The notes under the pieces are model-generated. The model did no database searches. It was not told the origin of the DNA and saw nothing but the letters and a program-made list of their open reading frames with translations. A stretch of DNA of 64,000 nt. Origin: Nocardia yamanashiensis NBRC 100130 (GTDB lineage Bacteria > Actinomycetota > Actinomycetes > Mycobacteriales > Mycobacteriaceae). This document shows, in pieces, positions 29,967 through 38,800 of the stretch; positions within the stretch are counted from its first letter, which is position 1; each line of letters opens with the position of its first letter. The translations under genes were made by a program, and so were the position numbers. The stretch lies in assembly GCF_001613325.1 (NCBI RefSeq), contig NZ_BDCD01000002.1, forward strand, positions 372,001-436,000, written 5' to 3'.

Positions 29967-30012
29967 GGAAAGCCTCGCAAGTCGTTGACAGGAAGTGATT
30001 TGTGCCTCACGA

Positions 30013-30045
30013 TCATAGTCACATGACTCAGTCATATGACTATGA
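30013..30045. promoter_or_regulatory. 33-bp near-perfect palindrome, double operator
   Basis: Contains GTCACATGAC (30018-30027) and GTCATATGAC (30031-30040), 13 bp apart centre to centre. The whole block is symmetric except for two base pairs and the central one. It lies between the divergent esterase (29966) and SCP2-like (30117) genes, where it could control both. Size and spacing fit two TetR dimers; the cognate regulator is not obvious. Confidence 0.6.
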
Positions 30046-30116
30046 AGTCGTGTTTCCTCGGGATCCTGCCGCTGGTCTGCCGCGCACGCGATCTCGTCGC
30101 ACGAAAGGACAATCAC

Positions 30117-30779
30117 ATGACCGAAACGACGATCGGTCTCGCGGTACGCGGGGCTGACGCGGTCGGCGGGGTCGACATCCGGATCGAGGACGACGCCAGT
30201 CCGATGGTCCGGTTGATCGGCCGGACCATCGCCGATTCCGTACGCGCCAACGGCAAGGACGCCGTCGCGGCTTGCGAGGGCACGATCGCCGTCCGCTCGC
30301 ACGACACCCCGCAGGCCGTCACGGTCACCATCGCCGACGGTGTCGTCGCGGTGTCGAGCGGCGTATTCGTCGAGCCCGATATCAGCGTGACCGTCGATCT
30401 GAACGGGCGATGCGCCCTGGTCGGGGCGCCCAGTGACGCAGACGATCTCGCGGTCGCGGTGCAGGCGCTGCTGTCGCCGCCGCTGCCGGACTGGCGGGCG
30501 GCCGCGGAGTCGTTCTGGGCTGCCGCACGCTCGGTGCCGGGCATTCCCGACATGCTCGTCGCGATCACCGAAGGTCCGGACGGCATCGATCAGCACGTCG
30601 TCGGCGAAGGCGACACCCACTACGTCATCGCGGGGCCGCCGGAGCTGCTGGCCGGGATCTTCTCCGGCGCCGACGATCTGATCGCCGCGCTGTCCACCGG
30701 TCTGGTCGGCGTGCGCGGCACGCTCTCGCAGCTGTCGGTGCTGGTCGCCGCTTCTTGGAAGGTTCGTTACGATGTCTGA
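30117..30779 (+). CDS. SCP2-like sterol-carrier-fold protein (tentative)
   Basis: 220 residues, ATG behind GAAAGGAC. Alternating beta strands (AVTVTIADGVVAVSSG, then DISVTVDLNGRCALVG) and a second C-terminal half beginning near HVVGEGDTHYVIAG look like SCP2 or related hydrophobic-ligand folds. I see no catalytic motif. It overlaps the glutamine-synthetase-like gene by 8 bp, so it is translationally coupled to an amine-glutamylating enzyme; a substrate-binding or carrier role is a reasonable guess. Confidence 0.5.
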   Translation: MTETTIGLAVRGADAVGGVDIRIEDDASPMVRLIGRTIADSVRANGKDAVAACEGTIAVRSHDTPQAVTVTIADGVVAVSSGVFVEPDISVTVDLNGRCALVGAPSDADDLAVAVQALLSPPLPDWRAAAESFWAAARSVPGIPDMLVAITEGPDGIDQHVVGEGDTHYVIAGPPELLAGIFSGADDLIAALSTGLVGVRGTLSQLSVLVAASWKVRYDV

Positions 30780-32127
30780 AATCACCACCGTCACCGTCGA
30801 TCTGGACGATTCGGTGCACACCGTCCGGCTCGAGGCCACCAATCACGAGGGCTGTTTCCTCGGAAAGAACGTGGCGCGCAAGAAGTTCGCCGCCAGTGCG
30901 GATTCGGGGTTCGCGATGGCCGATCTGCTCTTCGGCCTCGATCTGGGCAATGCGCCGACCTTCGGGTTTCCCTTCCCGGAGTGGCGAGGGCACGTCTCGG
31001 ACGTGCAGTTCCGGCCCGATCTGTCGACGCTGATCGAATGGGAGCCCGGTCTGCGGTCGGTGATCGGCGACTATTGGCAGGCCGACGGCAGCCCGATCGG
31101 GATCTGTCCGCGCAATCTGGCCCGCGCCCTGGTCGAGCGGCTGGCCACCCGCGGTTACACCGCGACCGTCGCCGTCGAGATCGAGGCGACCGTGTTCCAG
31201 GAGTCCATCCACGAGGCGCGGGCCAAGAGCTATCGCGACCTGACCCCGCTCGGCGGCTCCGCCGGAACCGCGTATCACCTTGCCAAATCCAAGGATTGGG
31301 TCGAGTACATGTCGGCGGTCGCGCGCCGCCTGGACGAGATCGGCATCGAGTGGGAAGCCTGGAGCGATGAGGACGCGGCCGGTCAGGTCGAATTGAATCT
31401 GGTGCCCGGAGATCCAGTGTCGGTGTGCGACAACTGGGCTCGCGCCCGGCAGGTGATGCGGGAGGTGGCCTTCGAACTCGGCCACACCGTGACCTTCATG
31501 GCCAAGCCGACCGCCGGATACGGGCAGGCGTCGCACGTGAATCTGTCCCTGCAACGCGACGGCGTCAATGCCTTCTACGCGCCCGACGGGCCGTCGGCCA
31601 CCATGCGGCACGCGGTCGCCGGACTGCTCGCGACCATGCGCGGCGCGACCTCGGTGATGCTGCCGCAGATCACCTCCTACCGCCGCTTGGTCGATCTGAG
31701 CGGCCCGCCCACCACCGTGACCTGGGGTATCGCCAACAAGAGCACCGCGGTGCGCGCGGTGGTCGGCCACCCCTCGCAGTCCCGGCTCGAATATCGGCTG
31801 CCGGGTGCGGACGCGAATCTGTACCTCGCGGTCGCGACGATTCTCGCGGGCGTGATCGCCGGACTCGACGGCGGGCTCGAACCGCCCGAACCGGTCAGCG
31901 ATCTGGCCTGGTGCGTACCGGATCTGGAGCGGCTGCCCGACACGATCACCAAGGCGGCCGCCGCACTCGAGGTCGATCCGATCCTGCGCGCGCAGCTCGG
32001 CGACGAATTCGTCGACTACTGGGTCGGCACCCGCCGCTGGGAATGGATGCAGTTCCACACCACCGGCGGTGACCCCTTCGCCGAACTGTCGGAATGGGAA
32101 TCGGCCCGCTACTTCGAGTTCCCGTGA
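30772..32127 (+). CDS. glutamine-synthetase-family gamma-glutamylamine ligase
   Basis: 451 residues. The GS catalytic fold is clear: glutamates in VAVEIEATVFQ, the HVNLSL strand, NKSTAVRAVVGHP and RLEYRLPGADANLYLAV (arginine/glutamate phosphate and metal site). It is shorter in the N-terminus than housekeeping GlnA and lacks the adenylylation-loop sequence of GlnA1, as in PuuA, IpuC or TdnQ-type enzymes that attach glutamate to an organic amine using ATP. The downstream PuuD-type hydrolase and PuuB-like oxidase strongly support that role over ammonia assimilation. The amine is unknown. Confidence 0.88.
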   Translation: MSEITTVTVDLDDSVHTVRLEATNHEGCFLGKNVARKKFAASADSGFAMADLLFGLDLGNAPTFGFPFPEWRGHVSDVQFRPDLSTLIEWEPGLRSVIGDYWQADGSPIGICPRNLARALVERLATRGYTATVAVEIEATVFQESIHEARAKSYRDLTPLGGSAGTAYHLAKSKDWVEYMSAVARRLDEIGIEWEAWSDEDAAGQVELNLVPGDPVSVCDNWARARQVMREVAFELGHTVTFMAKPTAGYGQASHVNLSLQRDGVNAFYAPDGPSATMRHAVAGLLATMRGATSVMLPQITSYRRLVDLSGPPTTVTWGIANKSTAVRAVVGHPSQSRLEYRLPGADANLYLAVATILAGVIAGLDGGLEPPEPVSDLAWCVPDLERLPDTITKAAAALEVDPILRAQLGDEFVDYWVGTRRWEWMQFHTTGGDPFAELSEWESARYFEFP

Positions 32128-32903
32128 CCGCGCGCGAGACGATCCCGCCGCTGATCGGCACCACCGGCCGGCGGGTGCGGCTCGGACTGGTCGAGGGCTT
32201 GGACCCCCGCTACGGTCATCTGTTCGCCGACACGTTCATGTCCGATTTCTCCGAGCGGATCGCCGGGGCGGGCGGGGTTCCGGTGAACCTGCCCTACGAC
32301 GCCGATCCGGAAGCGTTGTGCCACTGGCTTTCCGGGGTGATCATCACCGGCGGCCAGGATGTGCACCCCGCGTGCTGGGGCGGCGATCCGGCGGTGGTCC
32401 GGGACGTGGATCCGCGCGATGACCCGATGGTCCACGATGTCGAACGCGACCGGTTCGAAATCGCGCTGGTGCGCGCCGCGCTGGACCGCGGTATCCCGGT
32501 GCTCGGCGTGTGCCGCGGCCTGCAGATCCTCAATGTCGCCCTGGGCGGCACCCTGATTCCGCATCTGGGGCCGAGTTCGGTCGAGCACCTGTCGATGTCG
32601 CCGCCGATCACCGACGGCGCCGACGATCACAAGGTCCGCTTCGAGCCCGGATCGGTCGCCGAACGGATCTTCGGCGCGAGCGCGGTGACGAATTCCTGGC
32701 ACCACCAGGCCGTCGACCGCTGCGGTGCGGGGCTGATCGTCACCGGCCGCACGTCCGACGGCGTCGTGGAGGCGGTGGAACTGCCGGGCCGGCCGGTGCT
32801 GGGCGTGCAGTGGCATCCGGAATGGATGGAACGCACCGACCCGTCGTTGAGCTGGCTCGTCGCCGAGGCGAGCGTGCTCAGCGCACGTTCACCCAGGACA
32901 TGA
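32124..32903 (+). CDS. gamma-glutamyl amide hydrolase (PuuD-like, peptidase C26)
   Basis: 259 residues; GTG 32124 overlaps the previous stop (GTGA). Class I glutamine-amidotransferase fold with Cys130 in GVCRGLQILNVALGG, His231 and Glu233 in QWHPE, and the C26-type IITGGQDVHPACWG segment. In putrescine catabolism PuuD releases 4-aminobutyrate from its gamma-glutamyl amide; here it should remove the glutamate put on by the adjacent ligase. Its 3' end overlaps the convergent TetR gene by 26 bp. Confidence 0.9.
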   Translation: MTARETIPPLIGTTGRRVRLGLVEGLDPRYGHLFADTFMSDFSERIAGAGGVPVNLPYDADPEALCHWLSGVIITGGQDVHPACWGGDPAVVRDVDPRDDPMVHDVERDRFEIALVRAALDRGIPVLGVCRGLQILNVALGGTLIPHLGPSSVEHLSMSPPITDGADDHKVRFEPGSVAERIFGASAVTNSWHHQAVDRCGAGLIVTGRTSDGVVEAVELPGRPVLGVQWHPEWMERTDPSLSWLVAEASVLSARSPRT

Positions 32904-33552
32904 GCGGGCGCGGGGCTGCCTCGGGGACGGGCCGCGGACCCGGTGTGTCCGCGCCGGGCTCGAGGTTGACGGCCATCCAGGCGTCCAGTGCGCCCAGGGT
33001 GAGTTCGATCTGGCGGCGGGCCGCGGCATCGTCGGTGAACACCAGCCAGTTGAGCGCGAACCCGTCCGACAGGGTGGTCACCATGTAGATCAGCGCCTCG
33101 ACGGTGTCCGGCGCGATCGTCTCGCCCGAGGCGGTCGCGGCGGCGTCGACGATGGTGCGCATGGTGGTGAACGCCTCGCTGTAGACCATCTCGGCCTGCT
33201 TGTCCGACTGGCGGCGGGCCCAGCTGATCAATTCGATGACGGCCGCGCCCAATTCGGGATTGGCGAGGTACCACTCCATCACCCCGCGCAGCAGCGCCCG
33301 CGCGCTGGTGCGGACATCACCGTGAATATCGTTGCGCGTCAGCACATCCCGGTACTGCGCCGCGACGTGCTCGAAGACGGCCGCGAACAGCAGCTCCTTC
33401 GTGGCGAAGCAGTAGTGCAGGGTGGCCAGCGGCGCGCCGGCCTCCTGCGCGATGCTGCGCGTGGTCGCCCCGTCCACGCCACGCGCGGCGATCATGCGCA
33501 CCGCTGCGGCCACCAGATCGGCGCGACGTTCGGCAGAGGGGATGCGGGCCAT
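32878..33552 (-). CDS. TetR-family regulator of the amine cluster
   Basis: 224 residues. The HTH at the N-terminus reads GATTRSIAQEAGAPLATLHYCF, followed by KELLFAAVFEHV. The C-terminal domain (EALIYMVTTLSDGFALNWLVFTDD) is of the BetI/AcrR C-terminal type. It lies between the GS/hydrolase genes and the CoA-ligase operon, divergent from the latter. The gap contains an inverted pair of TGATCAAGTCA copies, one overlapping a promoter-like sequence. Likely an autorepressor responding to a pathway intermediate. Confidence 0.9.
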   Translation of the reverse strand: MARIPSAERRADLVAAAVRMIAARGVDGATTRSIAQEAGAPLATLHYCFATKELLFAAVFEHVAAQYRDVLTRNDIHGDVRTSARALLRGVMEWYLANPELGAAVIELISWARRQSDKQAEMVYSEAFTTMRTIVDAAATASGETIAPDTVEALIYMVTTLSDGFALNWLVFTDDAAARRQIELTLGALDAWMAVNLEPGADTPGPRPVPEAAPRPLMSWVNVR

Positions 33553-33582
33553 GCGCTGCTCCTGTCGAAATTTCTGATCGGT

Positions 33583-33593
33583 TGATCAAGTCA
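33583..33593. promoter_or_regulatory. TetR operator-like half TGATCAAGTCA
   Basis: An 11-base copy containing most of the TTGATCAA palindrome (33582-33589), located 31 bp upstream of the TetR start. The same 11 bases recur in inverse orientation at 33665-33675. Confidence 0.5.
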
Positions 33594-33664
33594 ATTCTGA
33601 CACTACCAGCCGTCAAGGCCGATTGCGGGCAGGTGGCCCGCTGTTTTTCAAAGACTGGATCAAA

Positions 33665-33697
33665 TGACTTGATCAAATGATCGTGTCGGACTATCGT
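33665..33697 (+). promoter_or_regulatory. putative promoter of the 33768 operon with inverted operator copy
   Basis: TTGATC (33669-33674) and TATCGT (33692-33697) are 17 bp apart, a credible -35/-10 pair. The -35 is embedded in TGACTTGATCA (33665-33675), the inverse of the site at 33583, so the divergent TetR could repress here. Confidence 0.5.
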
Positions 33698-33767
33698 TAT
33701 GACTGGCGTCACAAGCCGGCTCCGATCTACGAGCCGCTCGCCATCGCACACTCCGAAGAGGACCCCC

Positions 33768-35381
33768 GTGATCCACGAAGCTTCAGTCCATCCCGAACGG
33801 GTCGGTGACATCGAACGCCTGGCCCTGGATCCGCCGATCGGCACGCTGGTCGGGCTGTTGGCGCATCAGGCCCGGCATTCCGGTGAGTGCGAGTTCCTGC
33901 GGTTCGAGGACGGTTCCTGGACTTTCGGGGAGATCGCGGACTGGACCGCGCGTCTGGCGCGGCGGCTGATCGCCGAGGACGGCGTCCGTCCGGGCGACCG
34001 GGTCGCGATCATGCTGCCCAACCAGGTGCGATGGCCGGTCGCCTGGCTGTCGATCCTCACGGCGGGTGCGGTCGCGGTACCGGTGAACTCGGCATACCAG
34101 CGGGCCGACCTGGAATTCGTGCTCCGGGATTCCGGTGCGCGACTGGTGTTCACCGACGCGGAACACGCCCTGCTCGTCGAGCAGGTGCGCATCGCGAACA
34201 ACGATCTGGCCGATGTCCGGGTCATCGAGGTCGCCGCGCCCGGGGAGCTCACGCGGTTCCCCGCGGATCCGCCTGAGGTCGAAATCACCGGCAGCACGCT
34301 CGCCAACCTCCAATACACCTCGGGGACAACCGGTTTCCCGAAGGCCTGCATGCTGACCCACGACTATTGGACCAGGCTCGGATGGGTCTGCGCCCATGCG
34401 TCGGGGCTCGGCGCGGGCGATGTGGCGCTCACCTCGCAGCCGTTCTCGTATATGGATCCGCAGTGGAACACCGCGTTGTGCCTGACGATCGGCGCGCCGC
34501 TGGTGGTGCTGCCCCGCTTCTCGGCCTCGGGCTTCATGGCCGACGTCCGCAGGCATCGGGCCACGTTCTGCTACGTGCTCGGCTCGATGCCGACCCTGCT
34601 GTTCAAACAGCCGCCCGATCCCCGGGATCGCGACAACCAGCTGCGGCTCGTGCTGTGCTCGGCCATCCCCGCCGCGCTGCACGAACAGCTCGAAAAGCGC
34701 TGGGGCGCGCCGTGGCGAGAGATCTTCGGAATGACCGAGAGCGGCGTCGACCTGGTCAGCCTGCCCGATGACACCGCGGATGTCGGCAGCGGCCGGCTGG
34801 GCCGGCCGGTGCCCACCAAACAGGTCCGGGTGGTCGACCCGCAGGGGATCGACGTCGCCGAGGGGCAATCCGGTGAACTGATCACCTCGGGTCTGCCGAT
34901 GATGCTCGGCTACTGGAATCGGCCCGGCGATACCGCGCAGGTGCTGCGCGGCGGCTGGCTGCACACCGGCGATCTGGCGGTGCGGGAGGCGGGCGGCTAC
35001 CGCTTGGTGGGCCGGCTCAAGGACATGGTCCGGCGCGGCGGGGAGAACATCGCCAGCGCCGAGGTCGAAAGGGCGCTCGAACGCGACCGCAGCGTCGTCG
35101 CGACGGCGGTGCTCGGCGTGCCGGATGAACTGTTCGGCGAGGAGGTCAAAGCCTTCGTGCAACTGGCCCCCGGTGTCGAAGACAGCGAAACGACCGCGCG
35201 GCTGATCGTCGAGGCCGCGCGAAACCAGCTGGCGCGCTTCAAGGTTCCCCGCTACGTGGAATTCGTCGACGACTTCCCTCGCACTCCGTCCGAGCGGGTG
35301 TCCAAACCGGTGCTGCGGGCGCGGTCCGCCGAGCGACCCGGCATCACCTACGACCTGCGACCGTCGCGGCACGGCAGCTGA
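33768..35381 (+). CDS. acyl-CoA ligase (AMP-forming, CaiC-like)
   Basis: 537 residues; GTG 33768 sits behind GAAGAGGA. The in-frame ATG at 33699 is upstream but without a ribosome site. ANL motifs: LQYTSGTTGFPKACMLTHDY, IFGMTESGVDLVSL, WLHTGDLAVREAGGYRLVGR, MVRRGGENIASAEVE and a Lys in RTPSERVSKPVLR. It is closest in style to carnitine/crotonobetaine-CoA ligases, which activate amino- or betaine-type acids. In this cluster it would activate the amino acid left after deglutamylation. Confidence 0.92.
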   Translation: MIHEASVHPERVGDIERLALDPPIGTLVGLLAHQARHSGECEFLRFEDGSWTFGEIADWTARLARRLIAEDGVRPGDRVAIMLPNQVRWPVAWLSILTAGAVAVPVNSAYQRADLEFVLRDSGARLVFTDAEHALLVEQVRIANNDLADVRVIEVAAPGELTRFPADPPEVEITGSTLANLQYTSGTTGFPKACMLTHDYWTRLGWVCAHASGLGAGDVALTSQPFSYMDPQWNTALCLTIGAPLVVLPRFSASGFMADVRRHRATFCYVLGSMPTLLFKQPPDPRDRDNQLRLVLCSAIPAALHEQLEKRWGAPWREIFGMTESGVDLVSLPDDTADVGSGRLGRPVPTKQVRVVDPQGIDVAEGQSGELITSGLPMMLGYWNRPGDTAQVLRGGWLHTGDLAVREAGGYRLVGRLKDMVRRGGENIASAEVERALERDRSVVATAVLGVPDELFGEEVKAFVQLAPGVEDSETTARLIVEAARNQLARFKVPRYVEFVDDFPRTPSERVSKPVLRARSAERPGITYDLRPSRHGS

Positions 35382-35391
35382 GGAGCCGGAT

Positions 35392-36186
35392 ATGACCGAC
35401 AATCATGTGAACGTGCGCATCGACGACGACGTCGCGGTGCTCACACTGAATCGGCCCGCCAAGCTGAACGCGCTGGATTCGGATGCGCGAGTGCTGCTCG
35501 CGCGGACCATCCGCCATTTCGGTGCGGGGGAGCGAGTGCGCGGGATCGTGCTCACGGGCGCGGGCCGGGCCTTCTCCGCCGGTGAGGATCTCCAGCGGGT
35601 TCCGGCGTCCTATGCCGAGATCCGGGTGGCGTTCGCGACCTTCCACGACATCACGCGCGCGATTCTCGAGACGAAAGTCCCGGTGATCGCGGCCGTGAAC
35701 GGGATCGCGGTCGGCGGCGCCTCGGAGATCACCCTGTGCTGCGACGCCCGGATCGGCACTCCGGCCGCCGAGTACTTTCAGCCCGAAAACCACCGCGGGA
35801 TCATCGTTTCCAACGCCTCCAGCATTCTCCTGCGTCGCCTGGTCCGCAATCACGCCATGCGAATCATCCTGGGCTCGAACCGGATCGGTGCCGACGAGGC
35901 TCGGCGGATCGGCCTGCTCGACGAGATCGTCGCCCCGGAGGGCCTGGTGCCGCACGCGGCCGAGACGGCGCGGCGGTGGAACTCCGATCCCCGGATCACC
36001 GCACTGCATCTGGGACTGCTGCGACCGCGTCCCGAAGACATCGAAGCCGCCTTCGCACGCGAAGACGAAGCGGCCCGCCTGGCGTGGGAGTCCGGTGCCT
36101 TCAGCGAAGGCGTCGAGGGCTTCTGGGCCACGAAGAACCCGGCGCCGGCGGCGCCCGCACCGAGCAATCCAGATCGGAGACACTGA
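35392..36186 (+). CDS. enoyl-CoA hydratase/isomerase (crotonase)
   Basis: 264 residues behind GAGGAGCC. Crotonase core: GAGRAFSAGEDLQRVP and AVNGIAVGGASEITLCCDARIG. The usual first glutamate region reads ENHRGIIVSNASS, so the catalytic carboxylate arrangement differs from textbook hydratases and isomerase or lyase chemistry cannot be excluded. It overlaps the next start (TGATG). In the proposed pathway it would hydrate the enoyl-CoA released by the ammonia-lyase-like protein at 40462. Confidence 0.9.
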   Translation: MTDNHVNVRIDDDVAVLTLNRPAKLNALDSDARVLLARTIRHFGAGERVRGIVLTGAGRAFSAGEDLQRVPASYAEIRVAFATFHDITRAILETKVPVIAAVNGIAVGGASEITLCCDARIGTPAAEYFQPENHRGIIVSNASSILLRRLVRNHAMRIILGSNRIGADEARRIGLLDEIVAPEGLVPHAAETARRWNSDPRITALHLGLLRPRPEDIEAAFAREDEAARLAWESGAFSEGVEGFWATKNPAPAAPAPSNPDRRH

Positions 36187-37280
36187 TGATCACCACCGAA
36201 GCAGCGCTGCTCACCGCGCTGAACGCACCCCTGGAGTTCACCGAGATCCAGGTGGACGATCCGCAGCCGCACGAAGTCCGAGTCGCGGTCTCGAATGTCG
36301 GCCTGTGCCACAGCGATCTGCATTACATGACCGGCACCGTGCACGCCGATCTGCCGGTGGTGGTCGGTCACGAGCTCGCGGGCGTCGTGGAATCCGTCGG
36401 TTCCGCGGTGACTTCGCTGCGTCCGGGAGACCGAGTCGTCGGTGCCCTCACGCCCTCGTGCGGGCTGTGCCGCAACTGTCAGGTCGGGCATTCGACCCAA
36501 TGTCAGCGGGTATCCCAGATCCGGCAGCGCCCCCGGCCCGCCTTCCAACTGCCCGGCGGCCGGGTGGTCGAGCGGCTCGGCGATGTGGGCGCGTTCTCCC
36601 GGCACACGCTGATGCGAGAGAACTCGCTGGTGAAAATGCCCGACGACGTGGGCCTCGAAGTGGGCTGCCTGCTCTCGTGCTGCATCATCACCGGTGTCGG
36701 CGCGGTATTCCGCGGCGCACGGGTCCGGCCCGGCGCGACCGTCGCCGTAATCGGTTGCGGCGGAGTCGGTTCAGCGATCATTCAGGGCGCACGCCTGGCC
36801 GGTGCTTCGGCGATCGTCGCCGTCGACCTGGACGATGCCCGGCTGTCAGCGGCCCGGACCTACGGCGCCACCCACACCGTGAACGGCGCCACCGATGTTC
36901 CCGCCGAGATCATGCGCCTGCTCGGCGATGGCGTCGACTACGCGTTCGAAGCCGTCGGCTCCGCCCGGACCGCCGCCACCGCCGTAGCGGTTCTGCGCGC
37001 CACCGGAACCGCCTGCCTGGTCGGAATCGCCCCCGACGGAACCGAATTGACGCTCCCGGCCTCGGATTTCTTCTTCGGCGAGAAACGCCTGATCGGCTCC
37101 TATATGGGCTCGGGCCAGGCACGCGAGGACATCGCCCAGTTCGCCCGCCTGTACCTACAGGGCGGCCTGCTGCTCGACGAGATGGTCAGCGACATCATCC
37201 CCTTCCACGCGCTCGACAAGGGCTTCGAGGCGATGAAGTCCGGCGAGGTGACCCGCATCGTCGCCGACCTCACCGTGTGA
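36186..37280 (+). CDS. zinc-dependent alcohol dehydrogenase (MDR family)
   Basis: 364 residues. Zinc ligands are in NVGLCHSDLHYM and GHELAGVVESVG, the structural zinc lobe in CGLCRNCQVGHSTQC, and the NAD loop in VIGCGGVGSAIIQGARLAG, followed by AVDLDDARLS (NAD preference). It resembles the enzyme at 19 kb but is clearly a separate paralogue. Likely oxidises a hydroxyl intermediate of the amine pathway. Confidence 0.93.
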   Translation: MITTEAALLTALNAPLEFTEIQVDDPQPHEVRVAVSNVGLCHSDLHYMTGTVHADLPVVVGHELAGVVESVGSAVTSLRPGDRVVGALTPSCGLCRNCQVGHSTQCQRVSQIRQRPRPAFQLPGGRVVERLGDVGAFSRHTLMRENSLVKMPDDVGLEVGCLLSCCIITGVGAVFRGARVRPGATVAVIGCGGVGSAIIQGARLAGASAIVAVDLDDARLSAARTYGATHTVNGATDVPAEIMRLLGDGVDYAFEAVGSARTAATAVAVLRATGTACLVGIAPDGTELTLPASDFFFGEKRLIGSYMGSGQAREDIAQFARLYLQGGLLLDEMVSDIIPFHALDKGFEAMKSGEVTRIVADLTV

Positions 37281-37312
37281 CCCCCGCATCCCGAACGCCG
37301 AAGGAGCCGCAG

Positions 37313-38770
37313 ATGTCGAATCCGCAACTGCCCCAGCCGATCAACTACATCGCCGACGAATGGTCCGACTGCGTGACCATCCCGGACGCCTGGAATCTCG
37401 ACCCCAACACCGGCCATCCCGTACACCGTGCCGTCACCACCCGCCTGCAGGACGTGGAACGCGCACTGCGCCACGCCGAACAGTCCTACGGCTTCGCGCG
37501 CTGGGACGACGCGGCGAGCGAGGAACGCGCCGCCGTGCTCGACCGCGCGGCCGACCTCCTCGCGACCCGGATCGAGGACATCGCCCGCACCGACGCCCTC
37601 ACCAGTGGCGTCCCCATCGCCAGGACCCGCACCATCGCACAGTTCCTGCCGCACCGGATCCGCTCCGCGGCAGCGGATCTGCGCACCATCCCGCGACGTA
37701 CGGCCCTGGCGGCCGACGGGCGCGACGTGCGGCTGTACAAGGTTCCGTGGGGACCGGCGGCCATCCTCACCCCGTGGAACGGCCCGAGCTTCATCCCCGC
37801 GGCGAAGGTGGCCAGTGCGCTCGCCGCCGGATGCCCCGTCATCCTCAAGCCGTCCGAGCACGCGCCCAGTAGCGCCCAGATCATCGTCGAGTGCTTCGTC
37901 GCGGCCGGATTACCCTCGGGCGCACTGCAACTCGTGCACGGCGCGGGCGATGTGGGCGCGGCGATCACCAGTGATCACCGGGTGCGGATCGTCTCGTTCA
38001 CCGGCGGCCCGAACGCCGGTCGCGCCATCGCCCGCGCGGCGGCCGAGGACTTCAAGGTGCTCCAGCTCGAACTCGGCGGCAACAACCCGGCCCTGGTGCT
38101 GGCCGACGCCGATATCGACGTCACCGCCGACGGCCTCCTCGACGGCATGACCAAACTCAACGGCCAATGGTGCGAGGGACCGGGAAAGGTGCTTGCGCAC
38201 CACAGTCTCGTCGCACCACTGCGCGAGGCCCTGCTGGATCGCCTGGCGCGCCTGGAGATCGGCCACTCCCTGGACGAGAACACCCAGCTCGGCCCCATCT
38301 CGAACGCCCCGCACTTCGCCACCCTGCACAACCGCATCGACGCATTGCGCTCCCACGGCGCGGTCATCGATCAGCCCGCGAAACTTCCGGAGCTCGACGG
38401 CTTCTTCCTCTCGCCCGCCGTCGCCTCTGGCATCGACCCGGCGCTCGCCACCGCAGAGCTATTCGGGCCGCTCATCACCCTGCACGGCGTCGAATCCGAC
38501 GAAGACGCCCTGCGCGTGGCCAATGCCAACCCGTCCGGCCTGGACGCCTACGTCTTCGGCCGCGATCTGGACCATGCCATCGACATCGGTGCGCGCATCC
38601 GATCGGGAGAGGTGCGCGTGAACGGCGCGAAGATCGCCGATCTCGCCGACGGCTCGGCCCAAAGCTTCTGGGGCACAGCGGGAATCGGCGGGCACGCCCC
38701 CGGTGAATCCGTCCGGGTGTTCTGCGGCGACCGCGTGGTCGGCGTCGATTCCCCCGACCTGCCCCTGTAA
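37313..38770 (+). CDS. aldehyde dehydrogenase
   Basis: 485 residues from ATG 37313 behind AAGGAG. Active-site Glu in LQLELGGNNPALVLADA, Cys in LNGQWCEGPGKV, and AELFGPLITLHGV. The Cys context NGQWCEGPG is unusual compared with the common GQxC pattern but retains the nucleophile. By position it would oxidise the gamma-glutamylamino-aldehyde formed by the PuuB-like oxidase, the PuuC role. Confidence 0.92.
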   Translation: MSNPQLPQPINYIADEWSDCVTIPDAWNLDPNTGHPVHRAVTTRLQDVERALRHAEQSYGFARWDDAASEERAAVLDRAADLLATRIEDIARTDALTSGVPIARTRTIAQFLPHRIRSAAADLRTIPRRTALAADGRDVRLYKVPWGPAAILTPWNGPSFIPAAKVASALAAGCPVILKPSEHAPSSAQIIVECFVAAGLPSGALQLVHGAGDVGAAITSDHRVRIVSFTGGPNAGRAIARAAAEDFKVLQLELGGNNPALVLADADIDVTADGLLDGMTKLNGQWCEGPGKVLAHHSLVAPLREALLDRLARLEIGHSLDENTQLGPISNAPHFATLHNRIDALRSHGAVIDQPAKLPELDGFFLSPAVASGIDPALATAELFGPLITLHGVESDEDALRVANANPSGLDAYVFGRDLDHAIDIGARIRSGEVRVNGAKIADLADGSAQSFWGTAGIGGHAPGESVRVFCGDRVVGVDSPDLPL

Positions 38771-38800
38771 CCACCCATTTCGACGAAAGCGGCACTCTCC

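Noticed and set aside
29967..30842. N-terminal extension of the esterase frame up to 30842
   Set aside because: It runs across the palindrome and the SCP2-like gene; ATG 29966 has a good ribosome site and starts the normal HSL domain.
33783..35402. 539-codon minus-strand frame opposite the CaiC-like ligase
   Set aside because: Antisense shadow; no ribosome site and no recognisable motif.
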